A stretch of 23,179 nt of DNA from a virus. The first letter of the stretch is position 1; every line of letters begins with the position of its first letter. The translations under genes and the position numbers were made by a program. The stretch lies in the IMG/VR virus record IMGVR_UViG_3300025616_000042, positions 1-23,179 of that record. The stretch is one strand, 5' to 3'. The notes beneath the pieces are model-generated. The model was not told the origin of the DNA. It saw only the letters and a list, made by a program, of their open reading frames with translations, and searched no databases. Below, piece after piece: positions 7,244-15,923 of the stretch.

Positions 7244-7418
7244 TATCGTCCTCTATAATTGTTGACAAAAGTACTTCTACAGCACGCTCAAGTCCAGCGT
7301 ACATTCCGACCATCCGTCCGTATTCAAACAGATCTCGAGAATTTGGGTTGCGGAGCGCAACTGTTGCCAATTCCTGTTGCGCGTCCTTTAATAGATTTAA
7401 TACTCTATCAATGTTCAT
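7236..7418 (-). CDS. Small conserved phage protein, 60 aa
   Basis: Peptide begins MNIDRVLNLLKDAQQELATV and includes NSRDLFEYGRMVGMYAGLER, ending acidic (TIIEDDNV). Entirely helical by pattern. The 'SRD.FEYGR..G.YAGLE' motif is one I recall in short proteins next to phage portal genes; function unknown. It starts within the stop of the 41-aa gene (ATGA) and overlaps the GroES-like gene by 8 nt, which indicates coupled translation. Confidence 0.65.
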   Translation of the reverse strand: MNIDRVLNLLKDAQQELATVALRNPNSRDLFEYGRMVGMYAGLERAVEVLLSTIIEDDNV

Positions 7419-7540
7419 TTAGGTATTTGTGGCGTCTTAGGTAAAGATCCAGGTAATGTTTTGCCGTCTAATTTTGCGCCCATCGCAATGCGTTGGTGCT
7501 GTGATACCGCTTGTGAGTCTTTTTGGTTAGGTGTTGCCAT
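7415..7540 (-). CDS. Phage microprotein, 41 aa
   Basis: ATG at 7538-7540 has a strong ribosome site (TTAAGGAGAAACAAA), and the stop TGA at 7415-7417 overlaps the next ATG. The peptide begins MATPNQKDSQAVSQHQRIAM and ends GSLPKTPQIPK. It is polar, Gln- and Pro-rich, and probably unstructured. No family recognised. The good ribosome site and ATGA junction are the evidence that it is a real gene. Confidence 0.6.
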   Translation of the reverse strand: MATPNQKDSQAVSQHQRIAMGAKLDGKTLPGSLPKTPQIPK

Positions 7541-7551
7541 TTTGTTTCTCC

Positions 7552-10086
7552 TTAAGGATTAGGGTTAATACCAGTGCCGGTTGATAAAGCAAGATCATTA
7601 CCACTTGTTATTTCAGCGGCGGCCAACTCTTTTGCAGTTGTATTATCTTGCTCATTTATTTGTAAGCGTGTAGTTAACTCTTCACGTTTACGCTGGTCCT
7701 CACGGTCTTGGCGTAATGTTTCAAGCAATATAGCAACTTGGTCAGCTTGCTGTTGTGCTCTTGCATCCACCATATCTTTCTGTTGTTGCTCTTGTGAAGC
7801 CACTTGTAGTTTTTGCTGATCTTGTTGCATTTGTAGTTGGTCATGCTGTTGGCCAGCTTGTAACTTCATTTGCTCAGATTGTGCACGTTGTTGGATCATT
7901 TGTTTTTGTACTTCTACCGCGGCCATTGTTGGATCTTGCGGCATAGGTGGTTGTAACTCTTGCGCTTGTTTAAAGGCGTCAGTTAATATTTGCAAGAATT
8001 CTGGTGGCAATGCCTGCTCAATTGCATTTTGAATATTAACTGCTGCTTCTGCTTCTTGCATTGGATCATCACTTAACTGACCACTTTCACTAGCTGCTCT
8101 TAGGGCTTGGTTAGTAATTTTCATATAATGCATTAATAAATGGTCTTTTATGTGCGAAACAATAGCAGGTACAAACATAGGCGCAATAACAGGATTTTGC
8201 CCAAACATTGGCGATTGTAAAAAGGCTAAATGCACACGCATATGCGCAATATGCTCTTGATCGGGCATAGCACCAATAGGCTTACCTACGGATGCGGCAA
8301 AGTTTTCTTGTATTGGATCAATATCTTTAGGCTCAGGTTTTGGTATAAGTAACTCATTACCACCTGGAATTTTCATTTGTTTGAGGAACATCTCCTCAAC
8401 TTTGCGAATATCATACAATTGTGGCACTTGCGTAGCCCGCATTTGTACTGCTTGAATTTGCGCAAAGCGTTGTGTTTCACTAAAAATATTAGGGTCAGAT
8501 ACTGGAATAACATCTAAGGGACCATCGAAGTCTGATGGATCTACCATCTTCTCCCCAAACTCGTCCATTACCATTTCTTCAGTTAAGTAAGCACCATTTA
8601 GGCGATGCATTACTTTTAGCACTTGGCCCATTGAATTATGTAGACGTGAATGGATAGATGAGAACACAACCATACCTTGCTCAATTAGCGCTAAGGTTGT
8701 ACCTACTGGTTGGTTAGGGTTTTGATCTGTTAGTTTTTCAAAGGTAGTTTGTACTACGCCCTTGCCTGACTCAACAAGGAAACCTAGCAACTGCATTAAT
8801 ACTGGACTAGGCGGATTGAATGGCATGGGCATTGCAATTTTACGCACATCATCAACGTTAATGCCACCTTCCATTTCAATGACTTCTGTTGGTTGTGGAT
8901 TAAGGTTTTGACCGCTTGGGCCACCTTTTAACTTAAGTAATGTTGGAATGTTAGAGATATGGGCTGAGTCTAATAGTGCACGTAAGGCACCAGTAGCAGC
9001 ACCAGATAGCCCACCAATCATATGTGTTAAGCCGATAGGGTAAGCACCACGCCATGGGACAAACGGGAACTCAACAATTGATATTAGCGCCTCTTGGAAT
9101 TTTTCATCACGAGGATCCCAGTTACGGTAGACTGCTAAGGCTTTGCCTGTAGACTTGTCCACTGAGATAACATAAGGTAGGAACTCATCACCTTCAAGGT
9201 CAGCAGCTGTGTAAATCTCAAACACAGTACGTAAACCGTCTTCATTATATGAATTATCCTCACGGCCTTCAATCTTGTCATTAGCTTTAGATGCTTTTGA
9301 ATAGTCAATCTCATCTGTAATGCTAATATCAACTTCGCGGTACATACCTGCACGTACGCGCTTTTCGTATTCATACTTAGTAATATACTGGACATGTGTC
9401 TTACGCTCAGCAGTATGGAAGTTAGAGGCTGCAAATGGGAGATATATATCGTCTACTGGAATGAACACAGACTCAATGCGATTGATGTCTTTATTCCAAA
9501 ATAATTTCATGTATTGCACACCGCCTAATGGCAGTTGCGTTGTTAATTGCTCTAACTCAGACCGGAACTCAGGCATTTGCTCTGTTAGCTGCCAGTTCAT
9601 GTAGTTAGCTTTACGCTCAGCTTTTTCTAATTTTCTTTTATCCTGCGTGCCAATGATCTTACTACGCACAGGACCATTGGACGGGAACAGCTCTTTCATC
9701 GCACGGGCTGAAAAGTCTACACAGGCTTCTGTCATCAATGGATGGACTACTTTGTTTGCACCTGTAAATTGGGCCCCACCTGGCGCATCATCACCTAGGC
9801 CAGTTCTACGGATACCTTCTTCATATTGCTCATCGCGCTTCTTACGGGCGTCTTTATCCCGCTCAATTTTAGTAATTAAGTCATCTACAATGGTGCGTAA
9901 ATCTTTTTGGTTAATATCATCAACAATATTAGCAAAATGCTCGGTTTGGCTTTGATGGTCTTGCTCGTTATCAAGCGTAACCATGGCACCGCCATCTTCA
10001 GTATCACGGACACCAGAGTCTTCTTCCTCTAGTTCAACCATCTCGCCTTGAGATTGCTCTTCATCGTCCATTATATCTTTAGCCAT
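7552..10086 (-). CDS. Portal protein (head-tail connector), 844 aa
   Basis: Forms the dodecameric ring through which DNA is packaged and ejected. Residues 1-60 are acidic and disordered. The core shows VVHPLMTEACVDFSARAMKE, GGVQYMKLFWNKD, FIPVDDIYLPFAA, FVPWRGAYPIGLTHMIGG, SGAATGALRALLDSAHISN and LGFLVESGKGVVQTTFEKL, followed by QPVGTTLALIEQGMVVFSSI. These are characteristic of large podovirus-type portals. Residues from about 700 on are Gln-rich coiled coil (QQRAQSEQMKLQAGQQHDQ and following), comparable to the barrel extension of P22-like portals. The start has GGAGCAATGA before ATG. It sits downstream of TerL, as in most tailed phages, with the 1181-aa protein between them. Confidence 0.9.
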   Translation of the reverse strand: MAKDIMDDEEQSQGEMVELEEEDSGVRDTEDGGAMVTLDNEQDHQSQTEHFANIVDDINQKDLRTIVDDLITKIERDKDARKKRDEQYEEGIRRTGLGDDAPGGAQFTGANKVVHPLMTEACVDFSARAMKELFPSNGPVRSKIIGTQDKRKLEKAERKANYMNWQLTEQMPEFRSELEQLTTQLPLGGVQYMKLFWNKDINRIESVFIPVDDIYLPFAASNFHTAERKTHVQYITKYEYEKRVRAGMYREVDISITDEIDYSKASKANDKIEGREDNSYNEDGLRTVFEIYTAADLEGDEFLPYVISVDKSTGKALAVYRNWDPRDEKFQEALISIVEFPFVPWRGAYPIGLTHMIGGLSGAATGALRALLDSAHISNIPTLLKLKGGPSGQNLNPQPTEVIEMEGGINVDDVRKIAMPMPFNPPSPVLMQLLGFLVESGKGVVQTTFEKLTDQNPNQPVGTTLALIEQGMVVFSSIHSRLHNSMGQVLKVMHRLNGAYLTEEMVMDEFGEKMVDPSDFDGPLDVIPVSDPNIFSETQRFAQIQAVQMRATQVPQLYDIRKVEEMFLKQMKIPGGNELLIPKPEPKDIDPIQENFAASVGKPIGAMPDQEHIAHMRVHLAFLQSPMFGQNPVIAPMFVPAIVSHIKDHLLMHYMKITNQALRAASESGQLSDDPMQEAEAAVNIQNAIEQALPPEFLQILTDAFKQAQELQPPMPQDPTMAAVEVQKQMIQQRAQSEQMKLQAGQQHDQLQMQQDQQKLQVASQEQQQKDMVDARAQQQADQVAILLETLRQDREDQRKREELTTRLQINEQDNTTAKELAAAEITSGNDLALSTGTGINPNP

Positions 10087-10097
10087 TCATTGCTCCG

Positions 10098-13000
10098 TTA
10101 TGTAAACTCGTACATTGCATCATAGTCTATTGTACTACTTATTGGTGAATGTTGTACAAATTCATAATGCTTGTCATAGTTTACTTCACCACCATGGGCG
10201 TAGCCCTCTTTAAGCTTTTGTATTGTACGCGCATCACCCGCTTTTATTGCTTGCATTGCTTTCCATGCTAAGTCAGCATTGTCTGTTGCTGTAGCCCCGA
10301 GCTTACGGCCTAGCACGTCATTGTAGGTATCCATTGCTTTTTCTGCATCACTTTGTCCTAAAGTAGCATTTTCATGCAGCCAACCTAGCGCTTGTGCCGG
10401 TAGTTCACCATATTTTTGTTGTAACTGCCCTTGAAGCAAAATATGACGCATTGCGTCGCCTTCACCATTATGCTGCGCTTCTTTAGAATAGTAGAACTCT
10501 GGGATTTTTGAGGCAAAGTCAACTTCATCCCCAATACCTAGCATACTAGCAGCGGCATGCTGACCACTACGGCCCCAGCGCTGTGCTTTTTCTACATACT
10601 CATTTGGGTGACCGACCTTACCACCTTTGGCATAGCCATCTTGCTTATTCCAAAACGGTGATAGCCCTTGTGCTTCTCGTTTGTTAGCACTATGTACGGC
10701 TGTTGCCCAGGTATCTTCAGGCACAATGCCCGTCTCACGGATATAGTTTATGTCTGCTGGGTGCATACCCTCAATAATACTTGGCATTTCACGACCGTCA
10801 ACATTGATTGAGTACTCAGTCATGACATCACGCCCATTAGGCATACGGATCTCACCCAAGGCACCTGTGTCCTTGGCCTCACCTGTCTCACGGTTGCCGT
10901 AGTTTTTAAATTCATATATTGAGTCGTAGTCAACATTACTGTCATTGGCTTCAACTTTACCACCTTTGGCAAACTCTGACTTATCCATTGTACGTACTTG
11001 TTTAATAATATCAGGATTAAATATAGAAAACTCAGTACCGTAGCTAGGATTTAAGTATTGCTGTAAGCCATCTACGCCAGACCTAACCAATACGTCACGT
11101 ACTTTCTGAGGGTCTGCTTCTCTACCACCTAACCACGCGTTTTGTAAACCATAGTTACTTGTTTTAAGGCCTAAAGCATCTAAACGACTTTCAGCCTCTT
11201 TAATTCTTTCTAAATGCTCGGGGCTCATTTTTTTATAATAATTAATAATATTAGTAGGATCTACATTCAGCTCTGTCATAGCTGGGTTATCGCCACCGTA
11301 TTTTAAGTATACTTTAGCTAGACCTGTAGTATCACCAGCGTATAGACCAGGACCTTGTGCCATTATTGGATTACGACGCCCACCACCTTCGCCCATACCA
11401 ATCATCTTAGGCTCCCACTTATCAAACTTGCGACCGCCATGATATAGTTTTGTAAGCTCTGGTGAAGCAGTAAAATTACGCAAATATGCTGCATATGAAG
11501 GTTCTTGATCAGCTGTTATATCTAGTATGTGCGACATATCTGGTACATAGCCTTCAGTTGTCATATAGCCATTGCGTCCAGTAGTTACACCTTCTTTAGG
11601 CAATAAATACACACGGTCACCAGCTTTATTGCCATATATTTTATCAATTACATTTTGAGGTAGTCCGCCGCGATCAACTGGTAATGCATTAACATTAACA
11701 CCTTTATTAAACCCAGACTTTAAAATAGCTTGCGCCGCAGCTTCGCGATCCGCAGGGGTAATGTTTCTAAGGTCTTTGTGCTGTGCAACAAATGCTTTGT
11801 AAAAGTCTTTTTCATTTAGCGCTTCACTAATATGCTTCTTAGCTAGCTGTGCTAATGATTTAACCACACCACCGCCGGCAAACTCTGGCGGTGTATCCTG
11901 TAACTTCATAAAGTTATGAAACTCATCTTTACTAAAATAAGGTGAGCTACCTTCTGGGCGACTTAGGTGAAAGTCATGTACTTGTTCTGGTGTTACGCCT
12001 AGTTCTTGGGCTACAGACCGATGTTCTAATGCTGGACGCATACCAGCGCGTGACATTTCTAGTAGTCCTGCATTATCTAAGTCTCTAACATTAGTCCACT
12101 TACCACTTTGCACAAAGTCTTGTATTAATGGTGTTAGCTCATTACGATACTCAGGGTTACGCTTTGCATACTCTGTAGCTCTATCCCCAAACCAGCTATT
12201 TTCAACCGGCTTTATTTGCTCAATTTTATAACTTGCAATTTGAGGATATTGCGCCAAAAGCTTTGCTGTTTCACTTTCAGGCCTATCACTAGCAAAAGGT
12301 ACGTTTTCCTGTACTTGATATTGAATATGCGGACGCCCTTCTTTATCAAATAGTGTGTGTAGTTTGTTTCGTCCACTACCATAATTTAAGGCGGCATTTG
12401 GTTTTTGTGTACACCAGCCGCCTTCACAACCAATTTTATTAACTAGCGCCATTGCTTCATCAGAAGATCCTGCATCAGGTAACTCGGATATAAAATGGCC
12501 TGATGGATACTCTTTAGATTTAGGTAACAATAAATTGGCAGCGTAGCCCTTAGGACCTACACCTTTTGCGGCATCTGAAACTGCTTGATTATCGTCATGT
12601 ACTATTTGCATTGCCTTTGTCATATTCATATTACGCAATTGTTCTGGCGTTATTTCACCTGCCATGTACTTATCAAGTAATACATCATGCATATGCCCAA
12701 AGCCAAGCGCATCAAAAGACTCGGCATCAGATAAATCAAATATGGGCGTATCAGGGTGCTTACCTGTAAACCAAGGATGTTTTTCAGTAAAATTACCGTA
12801 TGCTTGCCACTCTTTTAAAGGACTTGCACTAATAGCTACATCAGAAAGATTTTCCCAATTACGACCTTGCTGTGTTGTTCCAAGGTTACCTTTTGGTAGC
12901 CCTAATTGTTCTGACTGTAAATCAAGGAACCCGGGACGACTTGAGCGCGGTGTTACTTGATGTGAGATACCACGGTCTATTGATAGTCTGACCGGATCTG

Positions 13001-13643
13001 TTGCTGCACCCATATCATTAGTAATGTACTGCTTTAGCATTTTTCTAAATTTATGCTGGACTTCTGCCGCTTCATCTACTGGTGGTCCTTCAAAGGCAGG
13101 CCCTGTATAAAAATCTAGTGCATGCGTTATGCCATTATCAGGTCCAGCTAGCCACTCACCACCTGGGTTTTTAACAATCCCTGGCTGCATTGATGGTAGA
13201 CCATACTTTTCAACTAACATGCGGTCAATCATTGGTGCTGCATTACGTGCGACGGCCTTAGCGCCAGCTTTAGCTAGGGGCACGCCTACTTTTAAGGCAG
13301 GCTTAACTAATGGCGCTGCAAAACTCAAGGCGTCAACAATAACAGGATCAAACTTAGCATTAACCAGCTTAGGACCATAGGCAGGAAAGGTCACCGGTGC
13401 TCGGCCCTTAGACCAGCGGTCTAGCATACCAGTTGTATCGCCCATTAGCCAGTCACCTACAGGTAGTGTATCAATGTCACCACTAACTAATTTAAAGGGA
13501 TTAGGGACAATGGCATTAGCACCTTGTTGTAAGGCACCTGATGCTTTGGAGGCAAGGCGAAGGTAGGGGTTTATAGGTGGTGCTTGGAGCACATCTTGGC
13601 TAGGTGCTTTGGCCTTACGCTTGTTTTCATCAGTCTTGGCCAT
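10098..13643 (-). CDS. Giant multidomain (polyvalent-type) phage protein, 1181 aa, with ADP-ribosyltransferase-like domain
   Basis: Between TerL and portal, likely a virion or ejected protein. Regions seen: hydrophobic Ala/Val stretch 100-140; GGWCTQKPNAALNYGSGRNK at 408-427, resembling the 'GWCT....A..Y' patch of phage polyvalent/PcfJ-like proteins; an ADP-ribosyltransferase-like segment about 730-885 with LYHGGRKF (733-740), GPGLYAGDTTGLAKVYL (764-780) and YGTEFSIFNPDII (868-880, Glu871 as candidate catalytic residue). Then comes GEIRMPNGRDVMTEYSINVD (930-949) and a GDAMRHILLQGQL...LHEN segment (1062-1092) resembling DUF6973. Linkers carry FAGGGVV, FAKGGKV, YAKGGKV and YAHGGEV. Three DYDxxYEF-type repeats occur at 905, 1155 and 1173. 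Domain names are from memory of motifs; enzymatic activity is inference. The start has AGGGACTACT before ATG. Confidence 0.7.
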   Translation of the reverse strand: MAKTDENKRKAKAPSQDVLQAPPINPYLRLASKASGALQQGANAIVPNPFKLVSGDIDTLPVGDWLMGDTTGMLDRWSKGRAPVTFPAYGPKLVNAKFDPVIVDALSFAAPLVKPALKVGVPLAKAGAKAVARNAAPMIDRMLVEKYGLPSMQPGIVKNPGGEWLAGPDNGITHALDFYTGPAFEGPPVDEAAEVQHKFRKMLKQYITNDMGAATDPVRLSIDRGISHQVTPRSSRPGFLDLQSEQLGLPKGNLGTTQQGRNWENLSDVAISASPLKEWQAYGNFTEKHPWFTGKHPDTPIFDLSDAESFDALGFGHMHDVLLDKYMAGEITPEQLRNMNMTKAMQIVHDDNQAVSDAAKGVGPKGYAANLLLPKSKEYPSGHFISELPDAGSSDEAMALVNKIGCEGGWCTQKPNAALNYGSGRNKLHTLFDKEGRPHIQYQVQENVPFASDRPESETAKLLAQYPQIASYKIEQIKPVENSWFGDRATEYAKRNPEYRNELTPLIQDFVQSGKWTNVRDLDNAGLLEMSRAGMRPALEHRSVAQELGVTPEQVHDFHLSRPEGSSPYFSKDEFHNFMKLQDTPPEFAGGGVVKSLAQLAKKHISEALNEKDFYKAFVAQHKDLRNITPADREAAAQAILKSGFNKGVNVNALPVDRGGLPQNVIDKIYGNKAGDRVYLLPKEGVTTGRNGYMTTEGYVPDMSHILDITADQEPSYAAYLRNFTASPELTKLYHGGRKFDKWEPKMIGMGEGGGRRNPIMAQGPGLYAGDTTGLAKVYLKYGGDNPAMTELNVDPTNIINYYKKMSPEHLERIKEAESRLDALGLKTSNYGLQNAWLGGREADPQKVRDVLVRSGVDGLQQYLNPSYGTEFSIFNPDIIKQVRTMDKSEFAKGGKVEANDSNVDYDSIYEFKNYGNRETGEAKDTGALGEIRMPNGRDVMTEYSINVDGREMPSIIEGMHPADINYIRETGIVPEDTWATAVHSANKREAQGLSPFWNKQDGYAKGGKVGHPNEYVEKAQRWGRSGQHAAASMLGIGDEVDFASKIPEFYYSKEAQHNGEGDAMRHILLQGQLQQKYGELPAQALGWLHENATLGQSDAEKAMDTYNDVLGRKLGATATDNADLAWKAMQAIKAGDARTIQKLKEGYAHGGEVNYDKHYEFVQHSPISSTIDYDAMYEFT

Positions 13644-13703
13644 AGTAGTCCCTAAAAAGGTGGCTTTATTAGATATTGTAAGGCTTTACATTGGAAAAGT
13701 ATA

Positions 13704-15239
13704 CTATGCTGCGTACGGATTGCTTCTTTCAACTGGCCGCACGTACTCTTCTTTGTATTTATCGGCATCAATTGAGATTAATTTAGAGTCACGCAAGTAA
13801 ATTAGCGCTTGGCTCATGGTATCGACTAAGTCATCGTGCTCACCATTAGGGAATAATAGCAATTGGTTAATCAATAAGTCCGCCCATGCTGGAAATGAGC
13901 CCGGTCTTTTTTTACTTTCTGGTATGTACACCAACCCAGCCTCAATTAGCGGCGTAATTGCGTGTACTCGCGTCAATTTGTCCGCTTTACCTGGATTATA
14001 AGCCCGGACTGGCACCATTGCGCGCCGTAAGTCTTGTGCTAAGCTGATCCCACTGCCTTTTTCTTCAATTAGCACCGCGTCCACTGTCTTATTCTTATCC
14101 CCATAGGTAGCGGAATACTCATCATAGGCTTTTTTACGCAGTTCTGGGTAACCTAAATGCTCTTCCCAGGCATCTAGCAAGACCACACGCTTACCATCAG
14201 GATGATTAAACACGCCCCAACACGTATGCGCCGTTGGATCGCCTGTTGTTTTGGCTGTAAACGCAGTATCGTAGGACTGCAACACAAATTGCAAGGCCGG
14301 TAGCGGTTGGTCTGCCGGTAATATGTTGAACCATGCACGTTTTACTAGGCCACCCGCTGACGGTGACGGTCTTTGTTGGAGTTGCCCCGCAGTACCGTAC
14401 TCACCCAATGCTTTTTTCAGCGTATCAATCTCAGCCCGCCCGAACCGTTCTGGCCATAACAGGTCACCGTCCTCAGTGCGTGGATCTTTAAACCCCAGTC
14501 CTGTTATTGACGGGCGCCCTTTTTCAAACTCAGCCGGTATGCATAAATGATCCCAGCCACCTTGTGCTAAGATATGTCCTGATAAGTCTTTTTGATGTAG
14601 CCGCTGCATTACCACAACCTTAGCACCAGTCTTAGGATTGTTTAGCCGTGTTGACATCGCTTGGTCCCACCACTCAAGGGTCGACTCTCGCATGGCATCG
14701 GACTGGGCTTCTAGCGCATTGTGCGGGTCATCCACTACAATCACGTCACCGCCATGGCCCGTTGTTGCAGCATTAGTTGACGTTGCCATACGATAACCGG
14801 ACTTATCATTTTCAAAGAAGGTCTTAACGTTTTGGTCACCAGTTAGGCAAAACCTAGCACCCCAGTTTTCTTTAAACCATGGCGACTCCATTAGGCGCCG
14901 ACACTTTAACGAGTCACGCGTAGATAACGAGCTTGAGTATGAGGCAAACAACCAGCGACACGCAGGGTTAGTAATCCATACCCAGACTGGCCACATGACG
15001 GCAACCTGTATTGACTTCATGTGCCGAGGAGGAATGTTAATCAGTAGGTTACGGATCTCACCCCTAGTAATCGCCATTAAGTGCTCAGAGATGACGTCTA
15101 AGTGCCAGTTGCCTATGTACGGCGTACCAGGTTCGATGACATGCCATGCTTGTTTTGTGAACTCTATTAGGGAGACTTCAGCTTGGCGCTTCAGCTTTTC
15201 TTTACGTACCGCGTCTAGCAGTATGATTGGGGAGGCCAT
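13704..15239 (-). CDS. terL: Terminase large subunit, 511 aa
   Basis: Motor that drives DNA into the procapsid and cuts it. The ATPase half has a Walker A-like NIPPRHMKS (residues 68-76) and Walker B with adjoining acid VIVVDD (166-171), preceded by TTGHGGD. The nuclease half has QSYDTAF (Asp324), LIEEKGSG (390-397) and EHDDLVDT (467-474), the three acidic clusters of the RNase H-like fold. Length fits the family and the protein appears intact. It is translationally coupled to TerS by TAATG; the ribosome site itself is weak (GTAGAG), so coupling probably matters. A 60-nt gap without clear signals separates it from the 1181-aa gene. Confidence 0.95.
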   Translation of the reverse strand: MASPIILLDAVRKEKLKRQAEVSLIEFTKQAWHVIEPGTPYIGNWHLDVISEHLMAITRGEIRNLLINIPPRHMKSIQVAVMWPVWVWITNPACRWLFASYSSSLSTRDSLKCRRLMESPWFKENWGARFCLTGDQNVKTFFENDKSGYRMATSTNAATTGHGGDVIVVDDPHNALEAQSDAMRESTLEWWDQAMSTRLNNPKTGAKVVVMQRLHQKDLSGHILAQGGWDHLCIPAEFEKGRPSITGLGFKDPRTEDGDLLWPERFGRAEIDTLKKALGEYGTAGQLQQRPSPSAGGLVKRAWFNILPADQPLPALQFVLQSYDTAFTAKTTGDPTAHTCWGVFNHPDGKRVVLLDAWEEHLGYPELRKKAYDEYSATYGDKNKTVDAVLIEEKGSGISLAQDLRRAMVPVRAYNPGKADKLTRVHAITPLIEAGLVYIPESKKRPGSFPAWADLLINQLLLFPNGEHDDLVDTMSQALIYLRDSKLISIDADKYKEEYVRPVERSNPYAA

Positions 15240-15634
15240 TACTCTACTGGATTTAGTTTAGCTAATAGGGCTTCCATCTGACTTAGCTCTTCAATGGAGA
15301 GTTTTGCTAGGGCAGAGGTATCAAGTTTAATTGCAGCGCCGTTCTTACCGGTGAGTTCCACATTGGAAGGGACTTTGCGCATTGAGTATTCCATGACGGT
15401 CTTAGCCGCGGAGATACGTTCATTGGGAGAGCAGAAAGGATTTACCATGATGCGTCTTAGCACGTCCATGGGATGCTGAGGGAGCTCATGCACATACCTA
15501 GCTTGGATCTCTAACCCTTCAGCTGACAAAGGGTCAAAGCTCTTCCTACCTAGCCCTTCGACGTAGGCAAAGAAGTTCAGGTTATCCTGTAACTCAGGAT
15601 CCTCGGGAGTATCGGTAGTTTGGGCTTCGCTCAT
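15239..15634 (-). CDS. terS: Terminase small subunit, 131 aa
   Basis: Recognises phage DNA and recruits TerL. Residues 54-90 read HPMDVLRRIMVNPFCSPNER, ISAAKTVMEYSMRKVPS, a pattern shared with small terminase-like proteins directly upstream of TerL in related phages. The C-terminal ~30 residues form a Leu-rich helix (LAKLSIEELSQMEALLAKLN), suitable for oligomerisation. No other in-frame ATG fits. The start at 15634 lacks a good Shine-Dalgarno; it follows a 6-bp hairpin (ATGCTT/AAGCAT, 15640-15661), which is unusual for the first gene of a late operon. The family assignment rests on position plus remembered sequence pattern. Confidence 0.8.
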   Translation of the reverse strand: MSEAQTTDTPEDPELQDNLNFFAYVEGLGRKSFDPLSAEGLEIQARYVHELPQHPMDVLRRIMVNPFCSPNERISAAKTVMEYSMRKVPSNVELTGKNGAAIKLDTSALAKLSIEELSQMEALLAKLNPVE

Positions 15635-15695
15635 ATAATATGCTTTATATCACAGAAGCATTGGGCTTGTAAACATTATTTTTATAATAGTTTAC

Positions 15696-15707
15696 GCATG
15701 TACATGC
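15696..15707. promoter_or_regulatory. 12-bp perfect palindrome GCATGTACATGC, possible operator
   Basis: Perfect dyad located in the presumed leader of the terminase operon, about 26 bp downstream of the leftward -10 box. It contains TGTACA, the same hexamer used as -35 in the phage promoters. Operator function is inferred. Confidence 0.35.
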
Positions 15708-15732
15708 TATTGTGCAGGTTTGCAACTCAATT

Positions 15733-15761
15733 ATTAAATTTTCCCTGTTAATTTGTGTACA
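15733..15761 (-). promoter_or_regulatory. Leftward promoter candidate for the late (terminase-to-tail) operon
   Basis: On the minus strand, TGTACA (15761-15756), a 17-bp spacer and TTTAAT (15738-15733). The -35 hexamer and spacing equal those of the three early promoters at 18109, 19095 and 21182, but the spacer lacks the GTACTTAGTAC palindrome. It is placed about 100 nt upstream of TerS. Confidence 0.5.
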
Positions 15762-15790
15762 GAAACGCAACTGATGTTTCAAAATTTCCT

Positions 15791-15803
15791 GGCACTTAGT
15801 GCC
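15791..15803. promoter_or_regulatory. Palindrome GGCACTTAGTGCC (ACTTAG-type site)
   Basis: Perfect dyad around a central base, sharing the CACTTAGTG core with 16676-16686 and closely related to the GTACTTAGTAC sites in the early promoters. It could be a binding site for the same phage regulator. Confidence 0.4.
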
Positions 15804-15923
15804 TCATAAGGCCCCAGCCCTCCTCCCGTTTACCTCCCCACCCGGGGCTAGGATTCCAAGCTCGTGGAACGTGGCACGAAAACAAGGCGATCCTTCCAAC
15901 CTAAGTGGGAACGCACTTGGAAT
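15804..15923. other. GC-rich, hairpin-dense island of unknown role
   Basis: Noticeably richer in G+C than its flanks. Contains GCCCC (15811) pairing with GGGGC (15844); TCGTG (15862) with CACGA (15875); AAGTG (15903) with CACTT (15914); and long-range arms ATTCCAAG (15853-15860) and CTTGGAAT (15916-15923). The only open frame across it (GTG at 15799) has no ribosome site. A packaging site (cos/pac) next to the terminase genes or a structured RNA are the main possibilities. Confidence 0.4.

Noticed and set aside
12566-12960. Plus-strand open frames opposite the 1181-aa gene
   Set aside because: Antisense shadows of a long, clearly coding minus-strand gene; no ribosome sites or recognisable products.
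15696-15704. Second leftward promoter using the TGTACA inside GCATGTACATGC
   Set aside because: At 17 bp spacing the -10 position reads AAATAA-like, far from consensus on the minus strand, and GCAACT on the plus strand.
15853-15923. tRNA or tmRNA fragment in the GC-rich island
   Set aside because: No acceptor stem/T-loop (GTTCGA-type) combination or anticodon arm could be assembled on either strand.
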